A DNA stretch of 63,107 nucleotides, from IMG/VR virus record IMGVR_UViG_3300030104_000829, positions 1-63,107 of that record; one strand, given 5' to 3'. Positions within the stretch are counted from its first letter, which is position 1; every line of letters begins with the position of its first letter. Shown here one piece after another: positions 46,116 to 53,704 of the stretch. Made by a program: the position numbers and the translations under genes. The DNA is from a virus. The notes below the pieces were generated by a model that had not been told where the DNA came from, ran no database searches, and was given only the letters and a program-made list of their open reading frames with translations.

Positions 46116-46405
46116 TGGCTAAAACACCACAAATAGGAGAAAACACTAAAATAACATTAGACTTTAAGACAATAGGTATGATAGTTGGTTTTGTTATAAC
46201 TTTATCAGGTATGTGGTACACATTACAAGCTGATATAGCTGAAGCAATGAAGAAACCTGAACCTGTTATAGATCGCGTTGAGTACGACTTGAAAGACGAG
46301 CTTATACGCCAAACAATAATGGATACACAAGAAGATGTTGAAGAAATAAAAGAAACAATTGATAAAATAGATCAACGTTTATACGAAATACAAAGAGGAA
46401 GATGA
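46115..46405 (+). CDS. Single-span membrane protein, spanin-like (96 aa)
   Basis: Hydrophobic segment at about 18-36 (TIGMIVGFVITLSGMWYTL) followed by a long charged coiled coil (DVEEIKETIDKIDQRLYEIQ). TAATG overlap with the outer-membrane gene and position among lysis genes suggest an inner-membrane spanin or a holin accessory protein. No lipobox partner was found. Confidence 0.55.
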   Translation: MAKTPQIGENTKITLDFKTIGMIVGFVITLSGMWYTLQADIAEAMKKPEPVIDRVEYDLKDELIRQTIMDTQEDVEEIKETIDKIDQRLYEIQRGR

Positions 46406-46812
46406 GAAGTTTAATTTTATTTTTATTTACAACATTTGCTTTTAGTCAAACAAGTGTACCTGAAGACAAATGGATAGATGATAGTAGTTTTGAAAAAGCT
46501 ATAGCTCAAGTTTCTTCTTTTGGTGAAAACAATTTTGAAACAATAGTTGTAGAATTTTGGGCGGAATTTAATGAAAAAAATTGTTTTGAACAATGGGAGG
46601 AAATAAAAAACGCTACTTATTATAGAGTAGATATAGCTAAAGCGCCTATAGCGAAAAAGAAACATAGAGTACGCATGGCTCCGACTTTATTAATATTTAA
46701 AAACGGTATTAAAGAAGCTACATTTAAAGCTGGACTAGATTTATTATTACCTACAGATCTTAAAGAAATTCAAGCTACTATAGACGAAATAAATCAAGCT
46801 GATAAATTTTAA
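46402..46812 (+). CDS. Secreted degenerate thioredoxin-fold protein (136 aa)
   Basis: Signal peptide MRSLILFLFTTFAFSQ, then VVEFWAEFNEKNCFEQW at about 49-65, matching the thioredoxin WCGPC strand-helix but with only Cys 61 left. The RVRMAPTLLIFKNG segment (89-102) has the cis-Pro and the following strand. A one-Cys thioredoxin cannot catalyse normal disulfide exchange. It may be a periplasmic binding or blocking protein. Confidence 0.65.
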   Translation: MRSLILFLFTTFAFSQTSVPEDKWIDDSSFEKAIAQVSSFGENNFETIVVEFWAEFNEKNCFEQWEEIKNATYYRVDIAKAPIAKKKHRVRMAPTLLIFKNGIKEATFKAGLDLLLPTDLKEIQATIDEINQADKF

Positions 46813-46814
46813 TT

Positions 46815-47276
46815 ATGGAAAATATAAGTAAACATATAACTTACGCTGAAGCTATACACTCTAATACTGCTAAACGCAAAGGTATAGATAACACTCCAAA
46901 TCCTACTCAAGTAGAAACAATGGGTTTAACTGCTAGAAAAATATTTGAACCACTAAGAAAATGGGTTGGAGGCGCAATAAAAGTTACATCATTTTTTAGA
47001 TCACCAGTTTTAAATGAAGCTATAGGAGGGTCTAAAACATCACAACACATGAAAGGTCAAGCAATGGACTTAGATGATGTTTATGGCTGTAAAACCAACG
47101 CTGAGATGTATCATTGGATAAAAGAAAATTTAAACTTTGATCAATTGATATGGGAGTTTGGTACAGATACAAATCCTAATTGGATACATGTTTCGTATGT
47201 AAATGATGAAGACAATAGAAATAGATGTTTAAAAGCTTACAAAAAAAACGGTAAAACAAAATATAAAGTAATATGA
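46815..47276 (+). CDS. M15-type peptidase endolysin (153 aa)
   Basis: TSFFRSPVLNEAIGG, SQHMKGQAMDLD and NWIHVSY give the zinc ligands of the M15 (VanY/D-Ala-D-Ala peptidase-like) family: His 78, Asp 85 and His 125. No signal peptide, so it needs the holin at 10139 to reach the wall, where it would cut peptide cross-links. It follows the secreted thioredoxin-like gene and overlaps the next gene by an ATGA. Confidence 0.85.
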   Translation: MENISKHITYAEAIHSNTAKRKGIDNTPNPTQVETMGLTARKIFEPLRKWVGGAIKVTSFFRSPVLNEAIGGSKTSQHMKGQAMDLDDVYGCKTNAEMYHWIKENLNFDQLIWEFGTDTNPNWIHVSYVNDEDNRNRCLKAYKKNGKTKYKVI

Positions 47277-47554
47277 GTTCACCAAGTAAAATAACAGATG
47301 CTGCATACGAAAAGCAGAACAGAACTATGCGATCAGAGCATAAACGAGATACAGGTAAAACTTTAGGTAAAAGATTAACTTCTGGTAAAAATAAACGTAG
47401 AGTATCATTTGCTTGTAGATTCGCTGGTATGGCTGGCGCAATGAAAGACGCTAAAGGAAAGCCAACCAAAAAAGCAATAGCATTAAAAAAGTGGGGATTT
47501 GGTAGTGTAGAAGCTGCTAGAAACTTCTGTCAAAAAAATAAATCTAAAAAATAA
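47273..47554 (+). CDS. Small Lys-rich protein (93 aa)
   Basis: Begins MSSPSKITDAAYEKQN; the middle KNKRRVSFACRFAGMAGAMKD and KKAIALKKWGFGSVEAARNFC are a compact module seen in small marine-phage proteins, uncharacterised as far as I know. Its SFACRFAG and WGFGSVEAARNFC blocks resemble the small protein at 7464. Last-but-one gene of the late block. Confidence 0.65.
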   Translation: MSSPSKITDAAYEKQNRTMRSEHKRDTGKTLGKRLTSGKNKRRVSFACRFAGMAGAMKDAKGKPTKKAIALKKWGFGSVEAARNFCQKNKSKK

Positions 47555-47558
47555 AATT

Positions 47559-47699
47559 ATGGGAAAATTATTAGTAAAATTAGGATTATGGATGCAGGCT
47601 TGCTGGTGTAAGCTAATGTGCAAATGGAACTGGTTAGTATCTAAATTAATTGTAGATGTTAAAGATTGTCCAGTGGCACAGTGTGTGTGCAAAAAATAA
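47559..47699 (+). CDS. Very small Cys/Trp-rich protein (46 aa)
   Basis: MGKLLVKLGLWMQACWCKLM, then CKWNWL and two CxxxxxC-like pairs at the end (DCPVAQCVCKK). It has six cysteines and an amphipathic N-terminal helix, so it might associate with the membrane or bind metal. Supported by its fit between the previous stop and the terminator. Confidence 0.5.
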   Translation: MGKLLVKLGLWMQACWCKLMCKWNWLVSKLIVDVKDCPVAQCVCKK

Positions 47700-47745
47700 G
47701 GAACAAAGATAACTGGGCGTACCATACCCAAAAGTTCCTGTAACG

Positions 47746-47776
47746 AAAGGGGATCTCTATTGAGGTCCCCTTTTTT
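47746..47776. terminator. Bidirectional terminator between converging blocks
   Basis: AAAGGGGATCTC, loop TATT, GAGGTCCCC and six T: a 9-bp GC-rich stem (one G-U) with A-run and T-run, so it can stop the late transcript from the left and the early transcript from the right. Confidence 0.9.
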
Positions 47777-47777
47777 A

Positions 47778-49496
47778 TTATCCATCACAGGCAACACAAT
47801 CTTCACTCATAGCTTGTTGAGCTATATCTCCACGTAAAACAGATTCTGTTCTTGTATAGTATAAAGTTTTAATACCTTTTTTCCAAGCTTCAAAATGAAC
47901 TTTGTTAATCCATTTTGGTGTGGCAATACTAGGAAAAGCTAAATTTAAACTTACAGACTGATCAACATATTGCTGTCTCAAGCCTGCTTGATTAACTAAT
48001 TCTAATTGATTAATCTCTTTAAAAGTCTTAAATACCTCTTTTGCTGGCGTGTCATGAGCCAAGACAACATCATCAAGCTCAGTAATGTTTTGAACACTAC
48101 CACCGTCAGCAAGTATTTTATCCCATGTTTCATTGTTGTTTATTTTAAGTTTTCTAAGAAGCTTAACTAATGTAGGATTTTTTCTTATAAAAGTTCCTTT
48201 AGCTGATTGCTCTGTAAATACGTTTGCAGCCCAAGGTTCTATTCCGGGTGATACGTTTCCACTAAGCTTCGAATTACTAACAGTGGGAGCAACAGCACGC
48301 AAGTGAGTATTCCTATAACCAGTATTAGCACACCACAAAGGCTCGCCATAAGTTTCAGCAAGAGCCATAGAAGCTCTTTCGCTCTCAATTTTAATCTGAC
48401 TAAAAATTTTCCTAGTTTCAAACTGAGCAAGTAAACCTTCGAACGATATACCTTTTTCCTGTAAATACGTGTGCCAGCCCAAGACGCCGAGCCCAAGTGC
48501 TCTTCCTTTAGTTGCTGATCTGACTGCGTTTTCAAAACCTCGTAAGCCCTTAGCTCTTTGTATAAACTCCTCCATAACTCCGTCCAAAAACCATATACTG
48601 TCATAAATAAGGTTTGTACCTTTCCATTCTTCATATTTTGCTAGATTTAAAGATGATAAACAACATACAAAACTGTGGTTTTCATCTGTGTGTAATGTAA
48701 TTTCAGAACATATATTTGTCATATGAACCTTTAAGCCATTGTCTTTGTATGCTTTGGGGTTTTGCTTATTCGTATTTCCTTTAAATAAAATATAAGGTTC
48801 ACCAGTAGCTTTTCGTTTCTGTAACAACTTACCCCATTTTTTTCTGGCTTTTTTATCTCCAGCTTCAAGTCTTCGCATAAACTTATCACCGACGACAGCG
48901 CACTGGTGTAGGTTAAGAGATTGTCTATTGACATCTCCTTTTGGCTCTCTAATCTCGAGCCATTCTTCAAAATCGTCATGTTCAATGTTGATATTAACTG
49001 ATGCCGCTCCTCTTCTGACAGATCCTTGATTAGTGGCAAGTATAGTTGAATCATATATTTTACAAAACGGTACAACTCCATCACTTGTTCCATTACCTGT
49101 TATTTTAGCTCCGGCGGGTCTTATTTGATTTATACCGATACCAACTCCACCGCCGTGTTTAGCGAGTAGCATCATCTCTAAATTTTTACTACCTATATCT
49201 TGTATTGAGTCGGCAACATCAATGCCAAAACAACTAATAGGCAAACCACGATCCGTTCCAGTGTTGGATAAAACAGGACTAGCAAGGCATAACCACCCAT
49301 TCCAAATATAGTCAAAAAATTTGTTAGCCAGTTCGGGTTTGTATAACCTCCTAGCGACGGTTTTAGCAACTCGCATATACGCTTCACGAGGTGTTTCATC
49401 TGGAAGTAAGTAGCCTCCAGATATAGTTTTTTTATAAACATCTGTATCACCCCACTTAGGGTAATCTTCTCCTTTTTTCCATTCATTATTCCACAT
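47778..49496 (-). CDS. nrdA: Ribonucleoside-diphosphate reductase alpha subunit
   Basis: 572 residues with ATG 49496 as start, two bases after the upstream stop; a longer reading begins inside that gene. No ATP-cone, so overall activity regulation is probably lacking. Class I residues are present: SCFG (first redox Cys), TNICSE (Asn, radical Cys, Glu), VCCLSSLNL (second redox Cys), TLYYTR (Tyr pair for radical transfer) and the C-terminal DCVACDG that exchanges electrons with thioredoxin. It makes dNTP precursors together with NrdB. Confidence 0.93.
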   Translation of the reverse strand: MWNNEWKKGEDYPKWGDTDVYKKTISGGYLLPDETPREAYMRVAKTVARRLYKPELANKFFDYIWNGWLCLASPVLSNTGTDRGLPISCFGIDVADSIQDIGSKNLEMMLLAKHGGGVGIGINQIRPAGAKITGNGTSDGVVPFCKIYDSTILATNQGSVRRGAASVNINIEHDDFEEWLEIREPKGDVNRQSLNLHQCAVVGDKFMRRLEAGDKKARKKWGKLLQKRKATGEPYILFKGNTNKQNPKAYKDNGLKVHMTNICSEITLHTDENHSFVCCLSSLNLAKYEEWKGTNLIYDSIWFLDGVMEEFIQRAKGLRGFENAVRSATKGRALGLGVLGWHTYLQEKGISFEGLLAQFETRKIFSQIKIESERASMALAETYGEPLWCANTGYRNTHLRAVAPTVSNSKLSGNVSPGIEPWAANVFTEQSAKGTFIRKNPTLVKLLRKLKINNNETWDKILADGGSVQNITELDDVVLAHDTPAKEVFKTFKEINQLELVNQAGLRQQYVDQSVSLNLAFPSIATPKWINKVHFEAWKKGIKTLYYTRTESVLRGDIAQQAMSEDCVACDG

Positions 49497-49498
49497 AT

Positions 49499-49768
49499 TT
49501 ATACTCCATTTATTAAGTGTATTATCCAAGCTATTAAACCGTTTATATTTAAAGCTACTAAATTCCATTGTTTGCGTGATGATGTTTGTACTATCACGCA
49601 TATAAATCCTATAATAAAAAATACAGGTTCAATTGTCCATTGACCAGCAATAACAAAACCCGCACCCATGTATCCAACACGTGATGCAAACTTTTGCCAA
49701 GATGTAAGTTTATTAGTGTAGCGTAAGGCTTTAATCAACCTGTACTTCAGTCTCCTCTTTGCTTTCAT
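49499..49768 (-). CDS. Small membrane protein between nrdA and nrdB (89 aa)
   Basis: Basic N-terminus (MKAKRRLKYRLIKALRY) and two or three hydrophobic segments (ASRVGYMGAGFVIAG, PVFFIIGFICVIVQ, LNINGLIAWIIHLI). Probably an inner-membrane protein in the RNR operon. Overlaps the upstream gene by 38 bases. No known family. Confidence 0.55.
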   Translation of the reverse strand: MKAKRRLKYRLIKALRYTNKLTSWQKFASRVGYMGAGFVIAGQWTIEPVFFIIGFICVIVQTSSRKQWNLVALNINGLIAWIIHLINGV

Positions 49769-49952
49769 CTTTTTTAGTTACTTCGTTTTTTAATTTTTCT
49801 AACGCTTCGTCATAACCAGGCATTTTCTTTATTGTTTCTAAAGTACCAACAGCTACTTCTCTAGTAAACTGTAATTCAGTTATAAGTTGTTGCAAAACTC
49901 TAGTCATTGCTTCAACTTTATTTTTCATTTCTATTAATTTAGTCTCTTTCAT
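49731..49952 (-). CDS. Small coiled-coil protein (73 aa)
   Basis: KVEAMTRVLQQLITELQFTREVAVG then an acidic-basic KNEVTKKDESKEETEVQ tail. Helical, soluble. It lies 38 bases after nrdB. Function unknown. Confidence 0.55.
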   Translation of the reverse strand: MKETKLIEMKNKVEAMTRVLQQLITELQFTREVAVGTLETIKKMPGYDEALEKLKNEVTKKDESKEETEVQVD

Positions 49953-49990
49953 ATAAGTCTTCGTATATATCTTCGTTTGTTATTTTTATA

Positions 49991-50959
49991 TTACCAAATA
50001 TCTTCAAAGTCTTCTCCTTCATTAGCTTTGCTATAGTCTGTCGGACGAATAGAGAAAAAATCAGTATGGGTAATGCCCCCGGTAAGATGATAAAACCAAT
50101 CAAGCTTAGCCGCTGCTTCAGTGTCATATTTGAACTTATCTTTAAGTTCTGTATAACCGAGTTCCATAAGTTTTTCATTTGTTCTTTTTCTTATAAATTG
50201 TTTTAAGTCATAAGATTTTATGCCTTCTATATCACCCATTTCAAACATCTTGTCAATATACTTTTCTTCAAGATCTACCATAATTTCAGCAGCTTTTACT
50301 ACATCTGGTTTACAAGCAAATAATAATTCATTATCTTCTTCACACATATGTCTAAATAATCTACAGCCCATTTTGCTGTGTAGTGATTCATCTCTTACAG
50401 ACCACTTCATTTGTTGCCCGATACCCTTAAGTAAATTTCGAAGCTGAAAACTATACAGCACTGCAAAAGCACTATACAGACTAACTCCTTCAGCGAAGGC
50501 TGAAAATACAGCCAAGCTTTTCGCAATACCCACAGATTCAGTACCGTCGTAAGCAACAAGATTATCAAAGCGATTAGCCGTTGCTTCTTCATGTAAGAAA
50601 GCTTCATAATCTTCTAGTTTTAATGTTTCATTTAAATAACTATATGCTACTGCATGGATTGTTTCTTGCGATCCAAACATCATAGCCATTTGTTGTATTT
50701 CATGTTTAGGAAACCAACTTACTACTTTTTGGGTCCAGTAATCAGAAACCGCACACTCCGTCTGCGCGAAGCCAAGGAGTATATTACCGACCAAGTTCTT
50801 TTCTTTATCATTTAGTTTTTCGTTCCAATCTTTTACATCTCCGCTCATAGGTATTTCAGTATGTAGCCAAAATGCCTGAGCTTGTTTTAGCCAACCCTCA
50901 GTATAATACTCAGGATATTCAAACGGTTTGTACGCTACGCGCTCATTAAATAATCCCAT
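49991..50959 (-). CDS. nrdB: Ribonucleoside-diphosphate reductase beta subunit
   Basis: 322 residues. QETIHAVAYSYL holds the Glu and His iron ligands and, four residues after His, the Tyr expected to carry the radical; AEGVSLYSAF gives the third Glu, and RDESLHSKMG the last Glu-His pair. The C-terminal tail EDFEDIW fits the NrdA-binding peptide. Together with NrdA it forms a class Ia-like enzyme that needs oxygen. TAATG overlap with the upstream 48-residue gene. Confidence 0.93.
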   Translation of the reverse strand: MGLFNERVAYKPFEYPEYYTEGWLKQAQAFWLHTEIPMSGDVKDWNEKLNDKEKNLVGNILLGFAQTECAVSDYWTQKVVSWFPKHEIQQMAMMFGSQETIHAVAYSYLNETLKLEDYEAFLHEEATANRFDNLVAYDGTESVGIAKSLAVFSAFAEGVSLYSAFAVLYSFQLRNLLKGIGQQMKWSVRDESLHSKMGCRLFRHMCEEDNELLFACKPDVVKAAEIMVDLEEKYIDKMFEMGDIEGIKSYDLKQFIRKRTNEKLMELGYTELKDKFKYDTEAAAKLDWFYHLTGGITHTDFFSIRPTDYSKANEGEDFEDIW

Positions 50960-51105
50960 TAGCTATATATTTCTAACGCTAGATCAATAAACGGCACATA
51001 TAATACATGTGTTGTTTGATTAGTTTCATTGTAAGATCTTACTCCGAATAATATACCCGGATAAAACCCTAATGATAAACTCCAGCTTTTGTTTTGTTTT
51101 TTCAT
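50959..51105 (-). CDS. Very small hypothetical protein (48 aa)
   Basis: ATG 51105 overlaps the upstream TGA (ATGA), and its TAA shares a base with the nrdB ATG (TAATG). Product MKKQNKSWSLSLGFYPGILF followed by VLYVPFIDLALEIYS. Perhaps weakly membrane-associated. Supported by overlaps at both ends. Confidence 0.55.
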   Translation of the reverse strand: MKKQNKSWSLSLGFYPGILFGVRSYNETNQTTHVLYVPFIDLALEIYS

Positions 51106-51251
51106 ATTATATTCTTACTTAATATTAAAGGTGAAGCATCTTTATTTGTTGAAACAAAATAACAACACTTACCTTCCATTACTATTATTTCTTTATTTTT
51201 AAATGTTTTAGGGTATTTTTCTAAAACATAATCAATAATATTTGATTCCAT
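51102..51251 (-). CDS. Very small hypothetical protein (49 aa)
   Basis: MESNIIDYVLEKYPKTFKNK, then a GKCCYFVS beta segment; ends in an ATGA overlap. It overlaps the upstream gene by 20 bases. No family recognised. Confidence 0.5.
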   Translation of the reverse strand: MESNIIDYVLEKYPKTFKNKEIIVMEGKCCYFVSTNKDASPLILSKNII

Positions 51252-51402
51252 AATAATCTTGTTTTGCTACTAATTCTTTATATTTTATTTTACCTCTAAT
51301 ATCCCAGCTCCACTTCCACCATTTATCAATTTGGCGCTCTGCGTATTTACGCCTAGCTATTGCTTTAGCTTTTCGAGGATCAGTCTTACTGTTTCGTCGC
51401 AT
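51232..51402 (-). CDS. Very small basic hypothetical protein (56 aa)
   Basis: MRRNSKTDPRKAKAIARRKY then a Trp-rich WWKWSWDIRGKIKYKEL. It overlaps the nuclease gene by 46 bases and the next gene by 20. Strong positive charge suggests nucleic-acid binding. Confidence 0.5.
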   Translation of the reverse strand: MRRNSKTDPRKAKAIARRKYAERQIDKWWKWSWDIRGKIKYKELVAKQDYYGIKYY

Positions 51403-51812
51403 TCTTTTTGATTTTGAGGTTTATATAATGTAAATGGTCCTATTTTGTTTTCTGTTAAAAGTTTTTTAAACATCTTCCACCTAATTGGAAAAGATTCATT
51501 TGGTCTACCTTTAGTTTCTATTATAAAACCTTTACCTACAAAATCAGGAGTATATTTTATATTAAATATTTTTTTATTGCCTCTGTTTTTATAATCACCT
51601 TTACTGTTGCCGCATCTTTCATATGACTCAAATGGAAAATCAAAAGCTTCTTGTAGTTCAAAAGTCTCGCCTTCATATAAAGCTTTAATCTTTGCCTTTT
51701 TTAAAGCCATGTACATATAGCGTTCAAGACCTGATGCAAAGTTAATACCATCATATGTTATCTTCTTTGATTGAACAGGACCTCTTTTTCTTTTATAGCT
51801 CTTCTTCTTCAT
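51357..51812 (-). CDS. PD-(D/E)XK nuclease, DUF1064/T7 endonuclease I-like
   Basis: 151 residues. FASGLERYMYMALKKAKI is the N-terminal helix with the first acidic residue, and KYTPDFVGKGFIIETKGR gives the PD and E-x-K of the active site. Basic N-terminus. Such enzymes cut DNA branch points or junctions; in phage they act in recombination and head filling. Overlaps its upstream gene by 20 bases. Confidence 0.8.
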   Translation of the reverse strand: MKKKSYKRKRGPVQSKKITYDGINFASGLERYMYMALKKAKIKALYEGETFELQEAFDFPFESYERCGNSKGDYKNRGNKKIFNIKYTPDFVGKGFIIETKGRPNESFPIRWKMFKKLLTENKIGPFTLYKPQNQKECDETVRLILEKLKQ

Positions 51813-52059
51813 GTACTTGGATTCTGTTTAACATTGCTTCTTCGATCTCATCAGTCAAACAACGTTTAGCAGCTTCGATGTATAGCAAAGCGTCCATAAG
51901 CTCTTCTTGTACATCAACTAAAAAACGATTAAGATCTTTTTCCTGACCTTCAATCTCTTGCATCATTGTAGCTCCGTATTTTTTTTGTCCTACTAAACTA
52001 CGTTCGTCCATCTTCCTTAGTACTTGCTGTACTATCTTGTCTTCAGTTTTAATTCTCAT
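51793..52059 (-). CDS. Small helical phage protein, possible NTP-pyrophosphatase fold (88 aa)
   Basis: RSLVGQKKYGATM and KDLNRFLVDVQEELMDALLYIEAAKRCL fit a small all-alpha family common in phage nucleotide operons. The EEL-x-DA layout is reminiscent of MazG-type helices, but the full EExxE motif is missing. Overlaps the GIY-YIG/MazG gene by 11 bases. Confidence 0.55.
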   Translation of the reverse strand: MRIKTEDKIVQQVLRKMDERSLVGQKKYGATMMQEIEGQEKDLNRFLVDVQEELMDALLYIEAAKRCLTDEIEEAMLNRIQVHEEEEL

Positions 52060-52825
52060 CTTTTACAAATGTTCCGTTAATCATTTTACCTGTACGCGCA
52101 GCTATTTCTACATAAGCCGAATCAATACAGTCTTCTATTTCTGTGCCTTCTAAGTGAGCTAAGTTTGTCAATACAACAACTATATCTCCAATAGCATCTA
52201 TTATTTCTGGCTTATCATTTTTAAGCAATGCTTTAGCTAATTCACCAGCTTCTTCTTGAAGCTTAACATATTGCGTGTGTGAATTACCTTTGTCATATAA
52301 ACCTCTAGTCGCAGCCCAGTCTCTTATTAAATCAAATCTATCTGGAAAATGATTATTATTTAAAACTAAGTCCGGGTTATGGTGAGGATTAAAAAATGCT
52401 TCATAAAAAGCCTTGTTATATACATAACACCTATTAGTATTATACATTGACTCTTTTATATTAGCCATTATCCACGGAATATTTTGTTTGTTAATTTCAA
52501 ACTGGCCAAAATCCGTTTGCCATTTTAAACCTATATTATCGTGTAATTGTCCTTTTAATTTATTAACTGGACAAGGGAAAGTTGAGGTTTGCTGTGTTGC
52601 GTTTATTTTCATTTTATTAAATAAGTTTTTATATAGTTTTCTATCTACTTTGTAGCCATAAGACTTTTGAAGTTCTATTTCACGGTCTGATATATAATCT
52701 ATATCGTTTGACTGTTCAAGAACTTCATACTCATTCTCCTTATAACCTTGCATAAGGGTAACTCTGGTATTAAGATCACGTGTAACACCGATCTTTTTAC
52801 CTGGTATGTGGTATAAATAATACAT
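52049..52825 (-). CDS. GIY-YIG nuclease fused to MazG pyrophosphohydrolase (258 aa)
   Basis: Residues 2-22 (YYLYHIPGKKIGVTRDLNTR) match the GIY-YIG strand pair, with Arg 16 and Arg 21, and SDREIELQKSYGY (46-58) gives its catalytic Glu region. Residues 190-222 (EEAGELAKAL, then IIDAIGDIVVVL) carry the EExxE and D-x-x-x-D magnesium sites of MazG. In between lies a segment of about 100 residues without clear family. The fusion may join DNA cutting to nucleotide-pool or alarmone control. Confidence 0.7.
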   Translation of the reverse strand: MYYLYHIPGKKIGVTRDLNTRVTLMQGYKENEYEVLEQSNDIDYISDREIELQKSYGYKVDRKLYKNLFNKMKINATQQTSTFPCPVNKLKGQLHDNIGLKWQTDFGQFEINKQNIPWIMANIKESMYNTNRCYVYNKAFYEAFFNPHHNPDLVLNNNHFPDRFDLIRDWAATRGLYDKGNSHTQYVKLQEEAGELAKALLKNDKPEIIDAIGDIVVVLTNLAHLEGTEIEDCIDSAYVEIAARTGKMINGTFVKDEN

Positions 52826-52827
52826 AA

Positions 52828-53469
52828 TTATAATTTATCGTTATATAAGTGCATGTTATGTGCGTGGTGGTAATACCAACCAATTTTAAAATTTAGTCTC
52901 TCTGCAATCATTTTTTGCAATGATGAAAACTGATATTGATCATTGCAGAAACCGTACCAGATGTCATTAGAACGCATATAGACAGACATACAAAGCTCAT
53001 CATTTATAATTGTAAACTGAATAGCATAAGTACAAGGTGTATCTTTCTTGTATTTATCAAATTCTTTAGCGTCGTATATACTAATCGCTGCATGACGCGT
53101 ATTAGGGTTTGTTTTAAGCTTCGCGCAGACATAGTCTATTTGAGCTTTACGTTTCCATTGGTAACCATAATTACTATTTACCTCACGATTACTGTCTGCC
53201 ATGCGTTCCCATATTGGTGGTACTTTACCATACAGTTCACCAAGCTTGTCAATACTAGGATCACCGGACAGATACCATTGCCACTCAGCTTCAGCATATT
53301 CTAAACTCCAATTACGCTGTTTGTTTTTTATATGATTATCTTCTGGATTCAATATATAAAAACCACAATTAAATATAGCTTTAGTATTATCAAAGTCTAT
53401 ACCACTTATAATAACTTCATCAAGTAAAGCCTCATACGCTTCATCTGCATTGTGAAATTTATTTCTCAT
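52828..53469 (-). CDS. thyA: Thymidylate synthase (ThyA family)
   Basis: 213 residues from ATG 53469, which overlaps the upstream stop by 11 bases. NSNYGYQWKRKAQIDYVC, KKDTPCTYAI with catalytic Cys 146, MRSNDIWYGFCNDQYQF and the end YYHHAHNMHLY follow the ThyA order. Asn 176 sits where thymidylate synthase has Asn and dCMP hydroxymethylase has Asp, favouring dUMP. Shorter than bacterial ThyA (about 264). It works with NrdA/B in dNTP supply. Confidence 0.85.
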   Translation of the reverse strand: MRNKFHNADEAYEALLDEVIISGIDFDNTKAIFNCGFYILNPEDNHIKNKQRNWSLEYAEAEWQWYLSGDPSIDKLGELYGKVPPIWERMADSNREVNSNYGYQWKRKAQIDYVCAKLKTNPNTRHAAISIYDAKEFDKYKKDTPCTYAIQFTIINDELCMSVYMRSNDIWYGFCNDQYQFSSLQKMIAERLNFKIGWYYHHAHNMHLYNDKL

Positions 53470-53704
53470 ATTTGTCGTAATAATATTTATAAAACTCATA
53501 CATTTTAATCCATATAGTATCTTTACCATATGTAACCGGTGATCTATTAGTTTTTTTGTTAATCTCTATATCTAAGTACCATGTCGCTTCTCCAGTTGCA
53601 AACGGGGAAATATATATTCCATTGTTTATACACCAGTGATACGCTTTTGTTTCCTCTAACGTAGGCAAATAGCTTCCCATTATTTGTTTTTTTACTCTCG
53701 GCAT
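53459..53704 (-). CDS. Small hypothetical protein (81 aa)
   Basis: MPRVKKQIMGSYLPTLEETKAYHWCINNGIYIS, then YLDIEINKKTNRSP and a Tyr/Lys-rich end YKYYYDKYEK. Its ATG follows the primase stop directly. Function unknown; context is DNA replication. Confidence 0.6.
   Translation of the reverse strand: MPRVKKQIMGSYLPTLEETKAYHWCINNGIYISPFATGEATWYLDIEINKKTNRSPVTYGKDTIWIKMYEFYKYYYDKYEK

Noticed and set aside
49497-49601. Longer NrdA N-terminus
   Set aside because: It reads back into the upstream membrane-protein gene. The ATG at 49496 follows that gene's stop by two bases, and the extra residues show no ATP-cone.
49939-50178. 79-residue frame overlapping the end of nrdB
   Set aside because: Most of it lies antiphase within the nrdB C-terminus, which has the NrdA-binding tail. 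Only the last 27 codons could be an independent micro-gene, and nothing supports that.
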